A model generated the notes under the pieces. That model worked only from the letters and a program-made list of their open reading frames with translations. It ran no database searches and was not told where the DNA came from. From positions 372,001 to 436,000 of the forward strand of contig JASBNA010000036.1 in the NCBI GenBank assembly GCA_038087015.1: a stretch of 64,000 nucleotides of DNA, read 5' to 3'. This document shows positions 23,192 through 34,845 of the stretch, in pieces (positions within the stretch are counted from its first letter, which is position 1; each line of letters starts with the position of its first letter). Source of the DNA: Cerrena zonata (taxonomy: Eukaryota > Basidiomycota > Agaricomycetes > Polyporales > Cerrenaceae). The position numbers and the translations under genes were made by a program.

Positions 23192-24243
23192 TTATTGGCA
23201 TCTTATTTCTTTTTTTTGGTCTGTCTCATTGTACCTTTGGGTCTTCTCATTACATTAAATTCAATTTTGATTGGTGAATGTCTGAGATATTCTTGTTGTC
23301 CTTAAGTTGTGATTTAGGTTTTGGGGAGGTCAGAGTGCAGAGGTTGTTTCTGAGGCTGATTATGTGTATGAGACAAGTTCCATAATCAGTTGATAATCTA
23401 TGGTAATTGTAGTGGTTGTAAAGGACCTATATTTACAGGGATTTACTGATTTTTTTTGATGATTGCTATGAACTGTGTGAGACCATATGAGTATAGTGGT
23501 CCATTTGCACTTTTATTTTCTGAAAAAGTTTGAGTGTTTTGAAAAAGATTTGACTCCTTTGGATTTCCTGAAACAAAAGTTCTGACCAGCACTTTTCAAG
23601 AAAGACACAAGTATAGTCAGAATCAATCAAGATATCATAAAGCAATATCTCTAATTTAGTAGTGATGTATCTATGCTTCAAGCTGTAGTATCAATCTCTG
23701 AGAACAATACCTTCAGCATTCAAGTCAAATGAGTTTCCAATAATTCATTGTTGTGCTTATCTTATCCAATATCAGACTTCTTTGCTTGCCAGTGATGATC
23801 TCTGTACACAAATTGTGCTGGATCTTTTATCAGCACCAAGTATGGTGTACTGCTTGTATAAATATTATTCTGCACACTTTTCAGGGTTTTTGTACACTTT
23901 TTGAGTTTTTTTACACTTTTACACATGCATTGGGGGAAACTTAAGGTATTACCAACAGTGGGAGGAAGTGTATAACATGCACACAAATGTTAAGACTATG
24001 TACAATGCTCACACACTTTTTTTTTGAGACCTTGAATAATATTGTTGTGAACATATTAGGAAAATTATTGCATATTTCAACTTAAGAACAACTTTGAGTA
24101 TAAGTTACACTGAAAAATGGTGACTTTTTTGAGCTGTTTACAGCTAATTACCTCAATAATGTGGCATTTCCAGCTTTAAAAACAGCTATTAGTGCTGTTT
24201 TTTGTATAAATATACCAATTTCTAGGCATTTCTGCTCAGAATT
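23192..24243. other. Transition into AT-rich sequence, nothing recognised
   Basis: Base composition shifts within a few hundred bases of the preceding stop codon. Short open frames on both strands lack any family signature. There are several T-rich and A-rich runs. I see no gene or RNA here. Confidence 0.5.
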
Positions 24244-24433
24244 CTATTTACCTGATTGGCTAGGAAGGGGGTCACCTCTGACTATATATACTCTGTACAC
24301 ATGTAGTTAGATCTTTAACCTGACCTAGGTGCATCTGCCCTACTTAGAACCTGAACTATGAACTTGACTGACTTGAACTCTGAACCTCAAATGACTGAGA
24401 GCTTCACCTATAATAAAAGGTCAGGTTAAACTC
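24244..24433 (+). repeat. Gypsy LTR fragment (3' part), plus orientation
   Basis: This aligns with the reverse complement of about 63595-63785. Shared features are CTGATTGGCTAGGAAGGGGG, a TATATATA box, TTAACCTGACCTAGG, GCATCTGCCCTACTTAGAAC and the end AAAAGGTCAGGTTAA. It is followed by the same leader and Gag start as the other copy (after the insertion at 24434-24909). It is therefore the right part of a 5' LTR. The upstream part of the LTR is not recognisable here. Confidence 0.8.
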
Positions 24434-24909
24434 TTTTTTTTATTTATTTTAAATCCATATTTATAGTCCCCGAGGGCCTGGCCCTATGTTGGACTGGGAG
24501 AGCGCTATGTTACGGAATTACAAATAATGCTAAACGTAGCTACCTAAGGTATCTGCGAGGGGACCCCGCCAGGAAAGTGAGAATGGGAGGCCTTCAAGTA
24601 TGCGGGCAGACGCGACATGTGGGCGCGACGTCTGCCGTGGGGAGTGTGAAATATTTTAAAAGGACTAATATAGAGTGTTGTATGCATGAGGGTGTGCGGG
24701 AGTATGTGAGAGAGAGTGAAAACATTAGGTAGGAAGAGGACGAGAGGGAGCAACATAGAAAGAGAAAAATAGAGAAGGAGAAAGGAGGGGGGTGAGTGTC
24801 GGATGCGATTGTCGGTGGAGTAGACTGTCTGGACGCGTTGTCTGATGGAGTCAGCATGTGAATACTTGTGTGTACAAGGGCGAAGCGTGTGTGGCTGTGC
24901 GCTGAGAGG
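24434..24909 (-). mobile_element. Poly(A)-tailed short retroposon (SINE-like) with 12-bp target duplication
   Basis: A 476-bp GC-rich, CpG-containing block interrupts the AT-rich gypsy relic. It is flanked on both sides by the same 12-bp CAGGTTAAACTC (24422-24433 and 24910-24921). Its left edge is T-rich (a run of T, then TATTTATTTTAAAT), which on the minus strand is a 3' poly(A)-like tail. These are the features of target-primed retroposition. The block has no reverse-transcriptase coding signature. I could not identify convincing Pol III A and B boxes, so a 5'-truncated LINE tail is the alternative to a SINE. Its retained CpGs suggest that it arrived after its surroundings decayed. Confidence 0.72.
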
Positions 24910-24921
24910 CAGGTTAAACTC

Positions 24922-25260
24922 AAACACTAGTCTCAACACTAGTAGCCCAGAAACCCAGAATGTCTATGAACATTATCATCAAACTGAACTTCATTCTTGC
25001 CTAACTCTCAATCCTCATTCTTGCCTCCTCCATCTATCAACTCTTTGTTACCCTCAGAAATATCCTCAGAACTATTGAACACAACAACCTCACTCGACAC
25101 GAAGACCTCCTTCAGCACCTCAACAACTGGGACCAAGAATGTACCATCCTTCTTGAAGAAATCCATTAACTTACTCCACAGAACTGGAATCCTCAATACT
25201 AGTCTCTTCCACTCTTATTCCTTACACACAATAGATAGTCATAAAGACAACTGTGGATAA
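24922..25260 (+). pseudogene. Decayed 5' leader and Gag start of a gypsy element
   Basis: The segment from about 24960 (start-like MSMNIIIKL) aligns with the minus strand of about 63400-63550 (MFMNVVIDL). It continues as a helical stretch (LRNILRTIEHNNLTRHEDLL) before the frame breaks at several stops. It is joined to the LTR fragment at 24244-24433 through the retroposon insertion. It is the decayed beginning of the same gypsy family as 61163-64000. Confidence 0.65.
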
Positions 25261-26398
25261 ATCCTGGAAAGTTGATAATGTTTGGTGATTTCAGGTGCTT
25301 AAGCCTCTTTTAGAGAAATGTTTTATTTGCCTTACTGAGCAGAAAACCTTAGCTATAGAGTACAACCCTTGTGGTTGAGATGTTTGTTTCTAAATTCTGG
25401 CTTCAAACCAAGATCTGAACAATCCTTCCTATGAAAGCTTGAAAGAGATGTTGGAATCCATGCTTGCCTGATAAGGAAGTGATCATTGTGATCGTTACCC
25501 TGTCATGACCATTTTACCTATCTGTAGTGTAGCACACCATTTGCAGTATATATAGACAATGTATTTACATTCTGTATGCTATGTGTTTGACTTGCTATCA
25601 TTGAATATTTCCCCCACCACTGTCCCTTGCCTGTAGCAGAAAAATGCAACCTCAAAGTGCCCTCAATCTTTACAAGAGACAGTGTATACTACCTAGGAGT
25701 TGGTGCAGGAGAAGGACCAGTTCTTTTTACATGAGCTTAGCAGATAAAAAATAGGAAGGGGTCAGAACCTATAAATTCTATGATCTGTCTTGAGTACTAA
25801 ATAGCTAAATGTTGTCCTTTAAACAGATAGAAAGTGGAGAAATTTTAGAGTAGACTCATTAAGTTCAATCACAATGATGGAAGCTGGTATCTCAAAGAAA
25901 ACAAGGAAGGAGTCAAATATGAAAGTTGGGAAGATTAGATACTCCTTGATGAAAGACTCTGAATACCACCACTACTCTATCTTGAAACCAGAACACCATC
26001 TAGCTAAGCAGCCTCAAAACTCTCAAGACTTTTATCACCTGCACTGACATTCTCACTTCAACCTATCCCATTATCAACAACTTCAGCTTATCTATAAGCA
26101 TCTCTGACTACTGTATCTTTCAGACCATTCAGGTGGTCACAGGTCACAGCCTGGTCATCCTCCCCAGGTTTTGACCCAGGTCACAGGTTACAGAGGGGTC
26201 AACTGGTATGTGACAGAGATTTCAGCTAAACAAATTTTCTGGCCTGTGGCGCATTGTGGATACATGAAAATAACATATTAATACTGTCTACTCCTCATTA
26301 TCATCAAAGAAGCACCATTCTGCACTACTGTACCACTTGTTAGCTGTCCAAATACACTTCCCCATCACTGGCTCAGAAACTTCAAGTTGACTATCCTT
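25261..26398. other. AT-rich, nothing recognised
   Basis: All frames are broken by stops and I recognise no transposon protein motif. A direct repeat of GGTCACAGGT-like words occurs at about 26130-26190 (TGGTCACAGGTCACAG and CAGGTCACAGGTTACAG), probably a small tandem duplication. Confidence 0.4.
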
Positions 26399-26985
26399 TT
26401 AGTCATCACTGTTATCCATAGTAATGTCATAAGGGTCTATATCAGTTTTCAAATTGTCTGATGCTGTGTGAGACTTAATTCTGTCAGCGACCTGCAGTAT
26501 CTGAAGCGAAGAATTATCATATGGATCAGAGTTGCTCTGATCCACCTCTTCATCCTCAGTAATGTTGACTGACAATGGCAATTCAATGTCCTCACTGACA
26601 CCCTTGGTAATCTCAGCATAGAATGTGGGATCCAACAGAGAGACAGCATTGAGAGCTTGTCGAGCCTCTCAGGATATAAGGCTCTCATAAGACAAGTTAA
26701 ACTTGCCCATCTTACACATCTCCCAGGCCTGTCATAACATGTGAATTATAAAAGCTCAAAAAAAGGGTATTCTCACCTTACAAATGATCTCAGGCCTATT
26801 AACAGCTTGGTATCCATTAACAAGCCACTTGACAGAGTGATCTCTCTGTACCCCTATTGTCTTATCCAGCACCAATGCATGAGCTTCAATATCCCTTGAG
26901 AGCTTCATGATCATTTCTTGTACTGTATGAAAGTGTGTGGTCCTTTTCATGGCATGCTCTGAGTATAATCTATATGCACCTTTTG
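26399..26985 (-). pseudogene. Decayed two-exon coding remnant, unknown family
   Basis: The minus strand reads HAMKRTTHFHTVQEMIMKL, then LVNGYQAVNRPEIICK, followed by a clean intron (donor GTGAGAAT, acceptor ATGACAG, about 26731-26775). It continues WEMCKMGKFNLSYESLIS, a TGA, and EARQALNAV onward to an acidic tail ending DNSDD. The TGA sits where CGA (Arg) would keep the frame, which fits CpG-to-TpG decay. An acceptor-like GCATATAG near 26980 suggests more exons upstream. I do not recognise the protein; a transposon accessory gene is likely from context. Confidence 0.5.
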
Positions 26986-27240
26986 CAGATAGGCTTAACT
27001 GGGAGATTGCTTATTGGTCTAAACTTCAGAGGCCTAGTTCAACTGCTTTATTAGAGCTATTGAGTATAGGTAGTATATGTATTATTATAATGAGATTTTG
27101 TTTTTAAACTATTGCTTAACCATTGCTTAAAATTGTATAGGTTCAAGAATCTCTTAGTCTATTATATCAAAATTCAAGAGAACTTAATAAAATTATTAAT
27201 AATAGCCTCCTAGGCAGACTACCACAGTCTTGATGCAAAA

Positions 27241-29507
27241 AGATGAAAATTGCTAAAGAGCTCTTTGAGCTATATTACCATCCTATTATGGACTGTATTA
27301 GCTCATTATTTGGCAATCCTAATTTTGCACAACATTTGATTTTTGCTCCTGAGCATTATTACTCTAATGAGAAGTGTACTATTCAATTGTTTTATGATAT
27401 GTATATTGGGAAATAGTGGTGGAATACTCAAGTGAGTATTATAGCATTAAAATTGACTGGTTATATTATATTTAATATTTTAATAGAAAGCATTGGACAA
27501 AAATAAAATGAAAAATGTCACAATGATTCCTATCATTATATCAACAGACAAAACTCAGCTTACTGTCTTTAAAGGAAAGCTTGCCTATTTAGTTTATATT
27601 ACAATTGAAAATTTACCTAAAAATATATCGCAAACTTTCTATGCAAGGACAAATCCTTCTGGCTTATTTACCTGTTACAAAACTGGAACATATTGATATT
27701 AAAGCAGCTTGCACATGTATGCAAGCAAATATCTTTTATGCTTGTCTTCACTTTATTCTCAGGCCAACTATCTAGCCTGGGAACAATGGAATCTCTATAC
27801 AAAGTAGTGATGAAGTTATTTGAAACTGTCATACCTTTTTTGCTATTTATATTGCTGATTATCCAGAGCAATATCAAACAACATGTGTTAAAAAAGAACA
27901 ATGTCCAACTTGTCTAGTTGATCTTGATGACTTAGGAGATTGGAATTAGAAATATATTACAAATCCTTCTCTATATGATCTAAACTAGGTATTTAAGATT
28001 ATTAGTAATTATGAAAACTCTGATTGGCCAAAGCTTTATGAAGCAATAGGTATTAAACCAGTATATGGACTATATTGGGTTGATTCACCTTATGCTGATC
28101 CATTTTTGTCAGTTTGTCCAGATGTTCTTCATCAGATATATCAAGGTCTGATTAAGCATATCATTGAATAGCTTAAAAAGATCTATGGCTTAACAGCAAT
28201 TGATGCTCACTGTTGCCAGCTTCTCCCTAATTATTATATTTGAGTATTCTCTCAAGGAATCTCTTCACTATGATATGTTACTGGTCAAGAATATGCTGAT
28301 ATTGTCCATATAATTTTTGGTGTTATTATAAATCTTCTTTTAAAAATAGTATAAGACCAACATCTGAAGCAACTTCAAAAATTGTTTAGGCTATTAGAGC
28401 TTTACTTACTTGGCACAATACCTTGTTTATTCCTCATAGACATCAGGTCAACTTGATGAGGCATTGCAAAGGTTTCATAAATACAAATATATTTTTATTG
28501 ATCTTGGAGCTTGAAATAATTTTGATATAAATAAGCTTCATTATGCTGTTCATTATTAGATAATGATTGAACAATTTGATACTACTGATAACTAATATAC
28601 TGAATACTCAGAAAGGCTTCATATTCTATATACAAAAGATGCTTATGATGCTACTAATAATAAGAATGAATATCCCCAGATAACAACTTGAGTTGAACAT
28701 AAAGAAAAAATTCTTATTTATGAATAATATATTTCTTAGTGTTCAAAAGGAAAACCTCCAATTGTATCTATTATTTCAGTTTCAATCCCTAATACTCCTA
28801 AAATGACAAAGTATTCTTCCAAAAAGGCTGTACTATTTGATATGCTTGTCAAAAACTATCATGTATTTATGTTTCGATATGCTTTGAAATACTTTATTGT
28901 CAAATGAATAAGTCCACACTTAAGCTATGGTCAAATTAAACTAGAGATTCCTGATATCTCTCTTCAGTTTGACAAAGTGCCTATATTCCATAAAGCACAC
29001 TTGGCAATAAAGAGGTGCATAAGTTACAATCAGATGAGTATAATGTTGTGCATGCAAAACCTGGAAGACTTGATAATAAGGACAAAGAGGTTTCTGCTCA
29101 ATTTGATATTGTATTTATTAATGATAGGTATAGCAAATATGTTAGAGTACAAGGCTATCATATTGCTTATATCAAGGTTATGTTTTATCTTACTAAGTTT
29201 ATAGTTAGGTCAACATTTCCTCCTACTATTTCAGTTCTCAAATATTTTGCATATATTGAATAGTTTGGGCTATTTAAAGAATTACCAGAGAGTGATCATC
29301 TTTTATATAAGATTTAAAAGATTATCTTTTAAAATAGGCTTGTAGCAAGTCTTATTCCACTATATAATATTTCTCATAGTATTCATCTTTTCCCTCACTT
29401 TGATATATCTCTTTTTCAAATATAGACAACTAACAATATTCTTAATCAATGTCAGGTTTTCTATGTCAATAGCTTTTCTGATAGAAATACATTTTATATT
29501 ATTATCT
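27241..29507 (+). pseudogene. Decayed KDZ (Plavaka-type) transposase
   Basis: The three plus frames together follow the fungal Plavaka/KDZ transposase order. ELYYHPIMDCI and FAPEHYYSNE are near 27265-27370, followed by an intron-like gap. PIIISTDKTQLTVFKG comes next (about 27528-27580), then YTEYSERLH and KDAYDATNKK (about 28600-28665). The C-terminal domain carries VFINDRYSKYVRVQGYHIAY (about 29110-29170), TFPPTISV and VNSFSDRNTFY, ending near 29507. Stops are frequent; several replace Trp (TGG to TAG) or Arg. I count only one CpG between 27,001 and 28,020. Plavaka elements are cut-and-paste DNA transposons common in Agaricomycetes. I could not identify this copy's terminal inverted repeats. 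Confidence 0.85.
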
Positions 29508-29569
29508 AGCATAACTATAGTTTATAATTTATATATATTTTTATAAAAAGCTTACTGAATTTTGATAAA

Positions 29570-29690
29570 TTAGATAAAAATAGGTTTTAAATTAGTATAA
29601 GTTTAGATATATGAGTATATTTAGATGAAGATAGGTTTTGAATTGATATAAATTTAGATAGATGAGTATATTTAGAGGAAAACTTACTTC
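29570..29690 (+). repeat. Two-copy tandem repeat, about 55-bp unit
   Basis: Two adjacent imperfect copies share AGGTTTT(A/G)AATT, then TTTAGATA(T/G)ATGAGTATATTTAGA. They lie just downstream of the decayed KDZ transposase and could be part of that element's end. Confidence 0.6.
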
Positions 29691-30190
29691 AGAATTAGTA
29701 AAATTAGAGAACATCTTGCTTTAATTAGAAAGTTGTTTATTATTATATAAATCTATATTTAATTAAAAATATTATAAAAAATAGATAAGAACTTACTCTG
29801 GGATTACATAGAAATCTATTTCAAGATTAATAAAATTAGAGAACACTCTACTTTCAATTAGAAAGATTGTTAACTTCATCTTTAATTAGAAATTTTACAA
29901 AAATCAGACAAAAGCCTACTCTGAGGTTAGTTCAATTAGAAGAAATTCTGAATTTAATTAGAACAATTGCTTACTTTATACAAAAACCTATTTCAAATTA
30001 GTATAATTAGTAGAAACTCTAAACTTGATTAGAAAAAAATATTAAAATTACTAAAATTAGATAAAACCTAACCTATATTTAATTAGACCTATTAGTATTA
30101 TTAGATAGAAATTATGTTGCAATTAGATTAAGCTTATATAAATTAGCTATATTAGAAACCTAAATTAGAATTAGAACTCAAAAATAAGTT
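29690..30190 (+). repeat. Degenerate ATTAGAA-rich repeat region
   Basis: The words AATTAGAA, AAAATTAGAGAACA and CCTATTTCAAATTAG recur at irregular spacing over about 500 bp. This suggests a decayed satellite-like array. No coding signature is present. Confidence 0.5.
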
Positions 30191-30330
30191 CATTAACACA
30201 CTCAAAAAGAGTCAAGAAAATCCTCTAGCACTATATGATCAAGTTTTACCTAGAATCTACTACTTGAGACACTTTTAAGAAAAAAGTATGCTACCTCTTC
30301 TTATACTATAAAGGAGAAATCATTGGACCA

Positions 30331-31400
30331 TAAGCCATAAAATATATGAGCTCAATCATTGATGAAATAATAAGAGGGATAGCTAAAAATACTGCATTTA
30401 ATTGGGATGCATTATCAAAAGTATTCCAGGACACCTTTATCTCTATATCCCAGGTTACCACTGCTTTTAATTGAATGCAATCCCTACATCTCTAAGTTCA
30501 GATCCTTTTAAAACATATCTGGAATATTCAATATTCTAGTAGTTGAGGATCATTTTCTCAATAGACTCAACAGTGCCCTAAAGCAAAAAGTCCTAAATAT
30601 TGATTCTGCAAATCTCAATTTATTCAAGAAACTCTATGCTGCTATACAAAGGTTAGATAAAGACTGAAGAGCTTATGCTAGACCATCCAACAGTGGAGGA
30701 AACTTTGGTCAAGGATGAAAAGAAATATTCTTCAAATAAGTTAGAAGGCTTATAGACTAAGAGAAGATAACCATGATAAAGAAAAAAAGATATTTTAGGT
30801 GTAGAAAAGTAGGACACTTGTCTAGGGATTGCTCTGAGAATAGGCAGAAGGGATTATCTGCAAACAAGATCAGAGCAATCTTTAACAGTTTAGATGATAC
30901 AGAAAAGAAAGAGATATTAGAGACTTTAGAAAATCAGAGTTTTTAAAAGGGTAAACTGCATCAATGTCATACTTAGAATTACCATTTTGCATGTACTAGT
31001 AGCAGATATAAAAAGACAATATATGACAATCTCATTATCTATTACTCAGCAATTTCATACAAAAACAGAATCTACAAACTACCAAACTGCTAACTAAAAT
31101 CCCAATTTTTAATATAGATGAAACTCCTAACCATAAAGAAATGATCACTCATTGTATTTGGGCCACAATGCAGATAGAAAACATTAAGCAACCTATCAAA
31201 TATCTAGTCACATCATTCAGAGACCAAGACATCAATGATTTCTTGGGTTTTCTTAGCTCAAACAACACAACTTGAAAATTAACTAAAAAATAAGAGAAGC
31301 AGAATTCCTCAAGACATGATTGTATACCTTCACTAGTTGATTATAAAGCATCTTCCATATGGCTGCTCAGATACTACCTGAAACAAACCAAAAAGTTACT
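30331..31400 (+). pseudogene. Decayed Ty3/gypsy Gag and protease region
   Basis: AFNWDALSKVFQDTF (about 30390-30435) and QVTTAFN match the Gag found on the minus strand near 63330-63400 (AFNWDALSKTFQENF, QVTTALN). Downstream is a damaged CCHC zinc knuckle (about 30790-30835, YFRCRKVGHLSRDC), in which the first Cys has become Tyr (TGT to TAT). The stretch around 31120-31260 (ETPNHKEMITHCIWA, then LVTSFRDQDI) fits the gypsy protease/dimer region of basidiomycete elements. All frames are interrupted. It is probably part of the same family as the chromovirus at 61163-64000. Confidence 0.75.
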
Positions 31401-31464
31401 ATTAAAGAAGTAGATAATAAAGATGAGGTATCATCTATTGAAAAAAAGCACTTAATTATGATTT

Positions 31465-31980
31465 CTGAGATATGAAGGTATCATTTTTCTTATCTGAACT
31501 TTGCTGGGATGCTTGTATCATAATATGAGACTACTATCTAGCTCTAGCCTAAAGTTTATAGTTAATTTTGTCTAGCTCATATTTCTGCAACTATTACATA
31601 TTTTGCTACTAAAATTTGATCACAGAACCAGTCAAAGTTTGTACTACAAGTCACTCTCTTACAGAAAGAGAATTGATAAAAAGAATGTAGAGATATGAGC
31701 AAAATGGAGATCTGAGATGGATGTGGGATAGTTGGTGCTTATAAAACCCTAGGCTAAGATTGAGCAGTGATGAGACAATTGGAGTGCTGAGAAGATGTAT
31801 ACTTGAGAGCCTCATATAAGAACTCATTGAATAGAGCTTGAGAAATAGAATCTGGTAACAAAAGGAAAGAAGTGATTTAGATAAGAATTGGGAAAGATCT
31901 AAAGCAAATAATGTATAGTAATATATTTTGAGAGAACACTACTATAGATAGTATGTTTTCTTGCTGATATAATCAAGTTA
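31465..31980 (+). repeat. Dispersed repeat, copy 1 (second copy at 51585-52270)
   Basis: This stretch aligns with 51585-51980: TTTCTGAG(A/G)TATGAAG(G/A)TATC, then ACTACT(A/C)(T/C)CTAGC(T/C)CTAG and GAGATATGAGCAAAAT. It then enters units containing ATAGAGCTTGAGAAAT and GTGATTT(A/G)GATA that also recur at 52000-53650. It appears to be the end region of a transposon family with subterminal repeats. Confidence 0.7.
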
Positions 31981-34389
31981 TATAATATATGTTTTCAGAT
32001 TTTATTCTAATAATAGGCACTTATATATTACTATATATGGCAATACTATATGATGCTTATATAGTAGTTATATGATCTGTTCTTTTAAATTCCATTTTAG
32101 TATTTTGGGCAGTTAAGTTATGTGATCATTAAAAATATCATAGATGTCTTTACATAGTATCTAAACATATTTGCATAGTAAGCAGACATGCTTATATCAG
32201 CACTGTTAATTCTAAACTGTTATTCAAATTTGCTTTATTAAGATATATTATTATATAATTAGCTGCTCTTTCTATATATAGTAACTAGGTACATCTTTAT
32301 ATTTCTAGCTAATTAAAGACCTTAAGCTTGATTAATTGCCTTTAGAAGAACAATGAGGCTTGATGAATACTCTCATTAGATAGAGTGTAAAAAATGCTTT
32401 TAGGTGATATATAATAGTAACAGGCTTAGACAAGTATTAGGCTAGATATATCAATATCAAGTATTCTATTTTATAATATATATTTCTATTGTTTTATTTA
32501 TATCTCTTTTAATTTCTCAACAAACTATATACTTTGAAATATTACTAGACACTATTTGCAAAGCTTTATTTTATGATAATATTAGCTAATTATATTCTTA
32601 TTCTTATCTAAGTTTATATTAGATTACTTTATTATTATTTAATATAATAGTCTGAATATAATATATAGTTCTAATGTGCAAGATGTGCTTTAAATTATAA
32701 GACCATTTATTTTAGAAATATATATAATGTTTTCTAATATAATAATGGTAGATATAATAGTAGATAGTTCTAAAATTACAAAATATTTATGATTCTAGCT
32801 TAATAAAAGATAGAACTAACTTTAAATAAGAGCTCAAAAAAAGTGTATCCTATCAGCATTGATCTACTTTGCAATTGATGCGAACTAACTTGTTGCTTGT
32901 TTATATTACTAGACTGATATTTAACGCTATTTTCTACCTATAGCTATTGTCTAGGCTATCAACTAGTCTAGATATTCTTAAAGGTAAAAAAGCCATCAAA
33001 AGAATTATGTTCTATTAGCATTGACCTATTTCTCAAATATAGTATTTTAGTCATACTTATATACTATATCTGATAAAAGCTATTTACTTTTAGATATGAA
33101 TTAGTTGAATATATTTAATATCAACAATTTTAAATTGGTAAGACAAAAATCTACTTCTGACTTATATTATTAGAATCTTAGCAGCAATGATATGAATGTT
33201 ACAATAGTGTGAGCTCATGGTTGTGACAATAGCCAGTAGATTGCTAGATATAGTATATAAAATATAGACTATACTGTATATACTTATCTGTTTGTATCAA
33301 AGCTCAACAATGCCAAATGTTTCCCCCAAATTGACATCCTTCAACTGAATATAATTCTAACATATATATAATTATATATATAAAATAGTAGTATAGAAAT
33401 TTTGGCATTAGTAAACAAGTGTTATCAGCAGATTGCACATAAGTGAAACAGAGAGTATAAGATACAATATGACAATGATCTAACTGCACTTTTTACCAGC
33501 TTTGAGAGACAGTTAATAAGTAGAAGTCTAACAAGAAACATGCTATATCTCCAGCTAGCATCAAATATGTCATTCTCAAATAATACAAGACCTATATTGG
33601 TCTCAATCTCAACTGATTTTAAATATCAGCTCCCATCTATCTTGCTGAACCTAGTAAGAGATATCTATACAATCTCTTGCTGGATAAAGTACACTTTGTA
33701 CTCTTTTCAATAGTGTAGGATTGATATCTAATCTTGGACAACCTACTGTCTACCTGAGAGATAGCAAGCTTGAAGCAATATTTTGATAGAGGGTTGTGGG
33801 TTATCAGGGAAGTAGACATAGCTACCATATATAATGTGTATGTGTTTTAACATCTTTTCTGCTAAAATATTAAAATCATCTTATAAGCAACCAACTGGGC
33901 AATTAGTACAAGTGACAGATGAGGTGGTCATATCAAAAAGTTAAATATGAGTGAGCTTTGTTGTACTTTTTTTTGTGGAATTAATTAAAGGCTAGAATTA
34001 CATATTGATTGCAAATTTCTCTATCTTCTTGTCAAATTTTTAGTAGTTGTCTAGTGTAATACTATTTGTATTGGTACTGAATAAAAATATGTTAATGTTT
34101 ATTACCACTAGTTAAGAAACTGTGATAGCTACATATATTTAGTGCTATAATCAATGCAGCCTAAAACTATAGTATGTCATAGTCTATCTTGAAGTGATAT
34201 AGAAGTCACAAGAAGAGAGATCAAGTAGGGGGTAGGAGATATGAGTTAGCAATCTGAGACCTGTAATATAGATAGAGTTTAATATAGATGAGCTTAGCTT
34301 CAACTTATATGTTGCATCTTTCTAAAATACAGCTCTGGATTTCAGAGATGATACAAGTTGGCAAGGTGGAAACTGGTAGGGGACCTTAC
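31981..34389. other. AT-rich, one short dispersed repeat, no gene
   Basis: Around 32945-33030 a segment (GGCTATCAACTAGTCTAGATATTC) matches 55985-56070 downstream of the hAT remnant. I saw nothing else interpretable in this stretch. Confidence 0.5.
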
Positions 34390-34845
34390 TAGGTATTAGC
34401 TGGGATTTTATGATGTTAAAAAGTGGGGTAAGATTTTAATAAGATTCAGCTAGATATTTCAATTTTTTAACTGTAAAAAAGTTTTCAAAATTCAAAATTG
34501 TTATAATATCTTTTATATATAAAAATTGAATAAAGATTTTAAATTTTATATTATGTAAAACTCTCTGATATTTCACCTATTAGCCTATTAGCTTACTTAC
34601 TAGGCAAACTCTGAGTTATATTAGAGTATAGATAAGTTACCAAGTCAATCAGAAAGTTAACCGGTAGGCTAATAGACTAATAGATAAAGTATTAGAGAAT
34701 TTTTACTTAATTTTCATGTGCAAAAGATATTATAACAATTTTAAATCTTAAAAACTTTTTTATATTCAAAAAATTAAAATATCTAGCTGAATTTTATTAA
34801 AATCTTATCTCATTTTTTAATATCATAAAGTCTCAGCTAATATTC
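34390..34845. repeat. AT-rich fold-back element, arms about 210 bp
   Basis: The left arm (about 34390-34605) and the reverse complement of the right arm (about 34635-34845) share TATTAGCTG, TAAGATTTTAATAA and TTCAGCTAGATATTT, then TTGTTATAATATCTTTT, with scattered substitutions. The centre is near 34615. No coding sequence is seen. The structure fits a fold-back or MITE-like DNA element. Confidence 0.75.

Noticed and set aside
24544..24939. 131- and 109-aa minus frames in the retroposon
   Set aside because: Low-complexity Ser/Leu/Phe translations within a poly(A)-tailed insertion, with no reverse transcriptase or other motif.
29570..30190. CRISPR-like array
   Set aside because: The repeats are imperfect, unevenly spaced and AT-rich, and the organism is a eukaryote.
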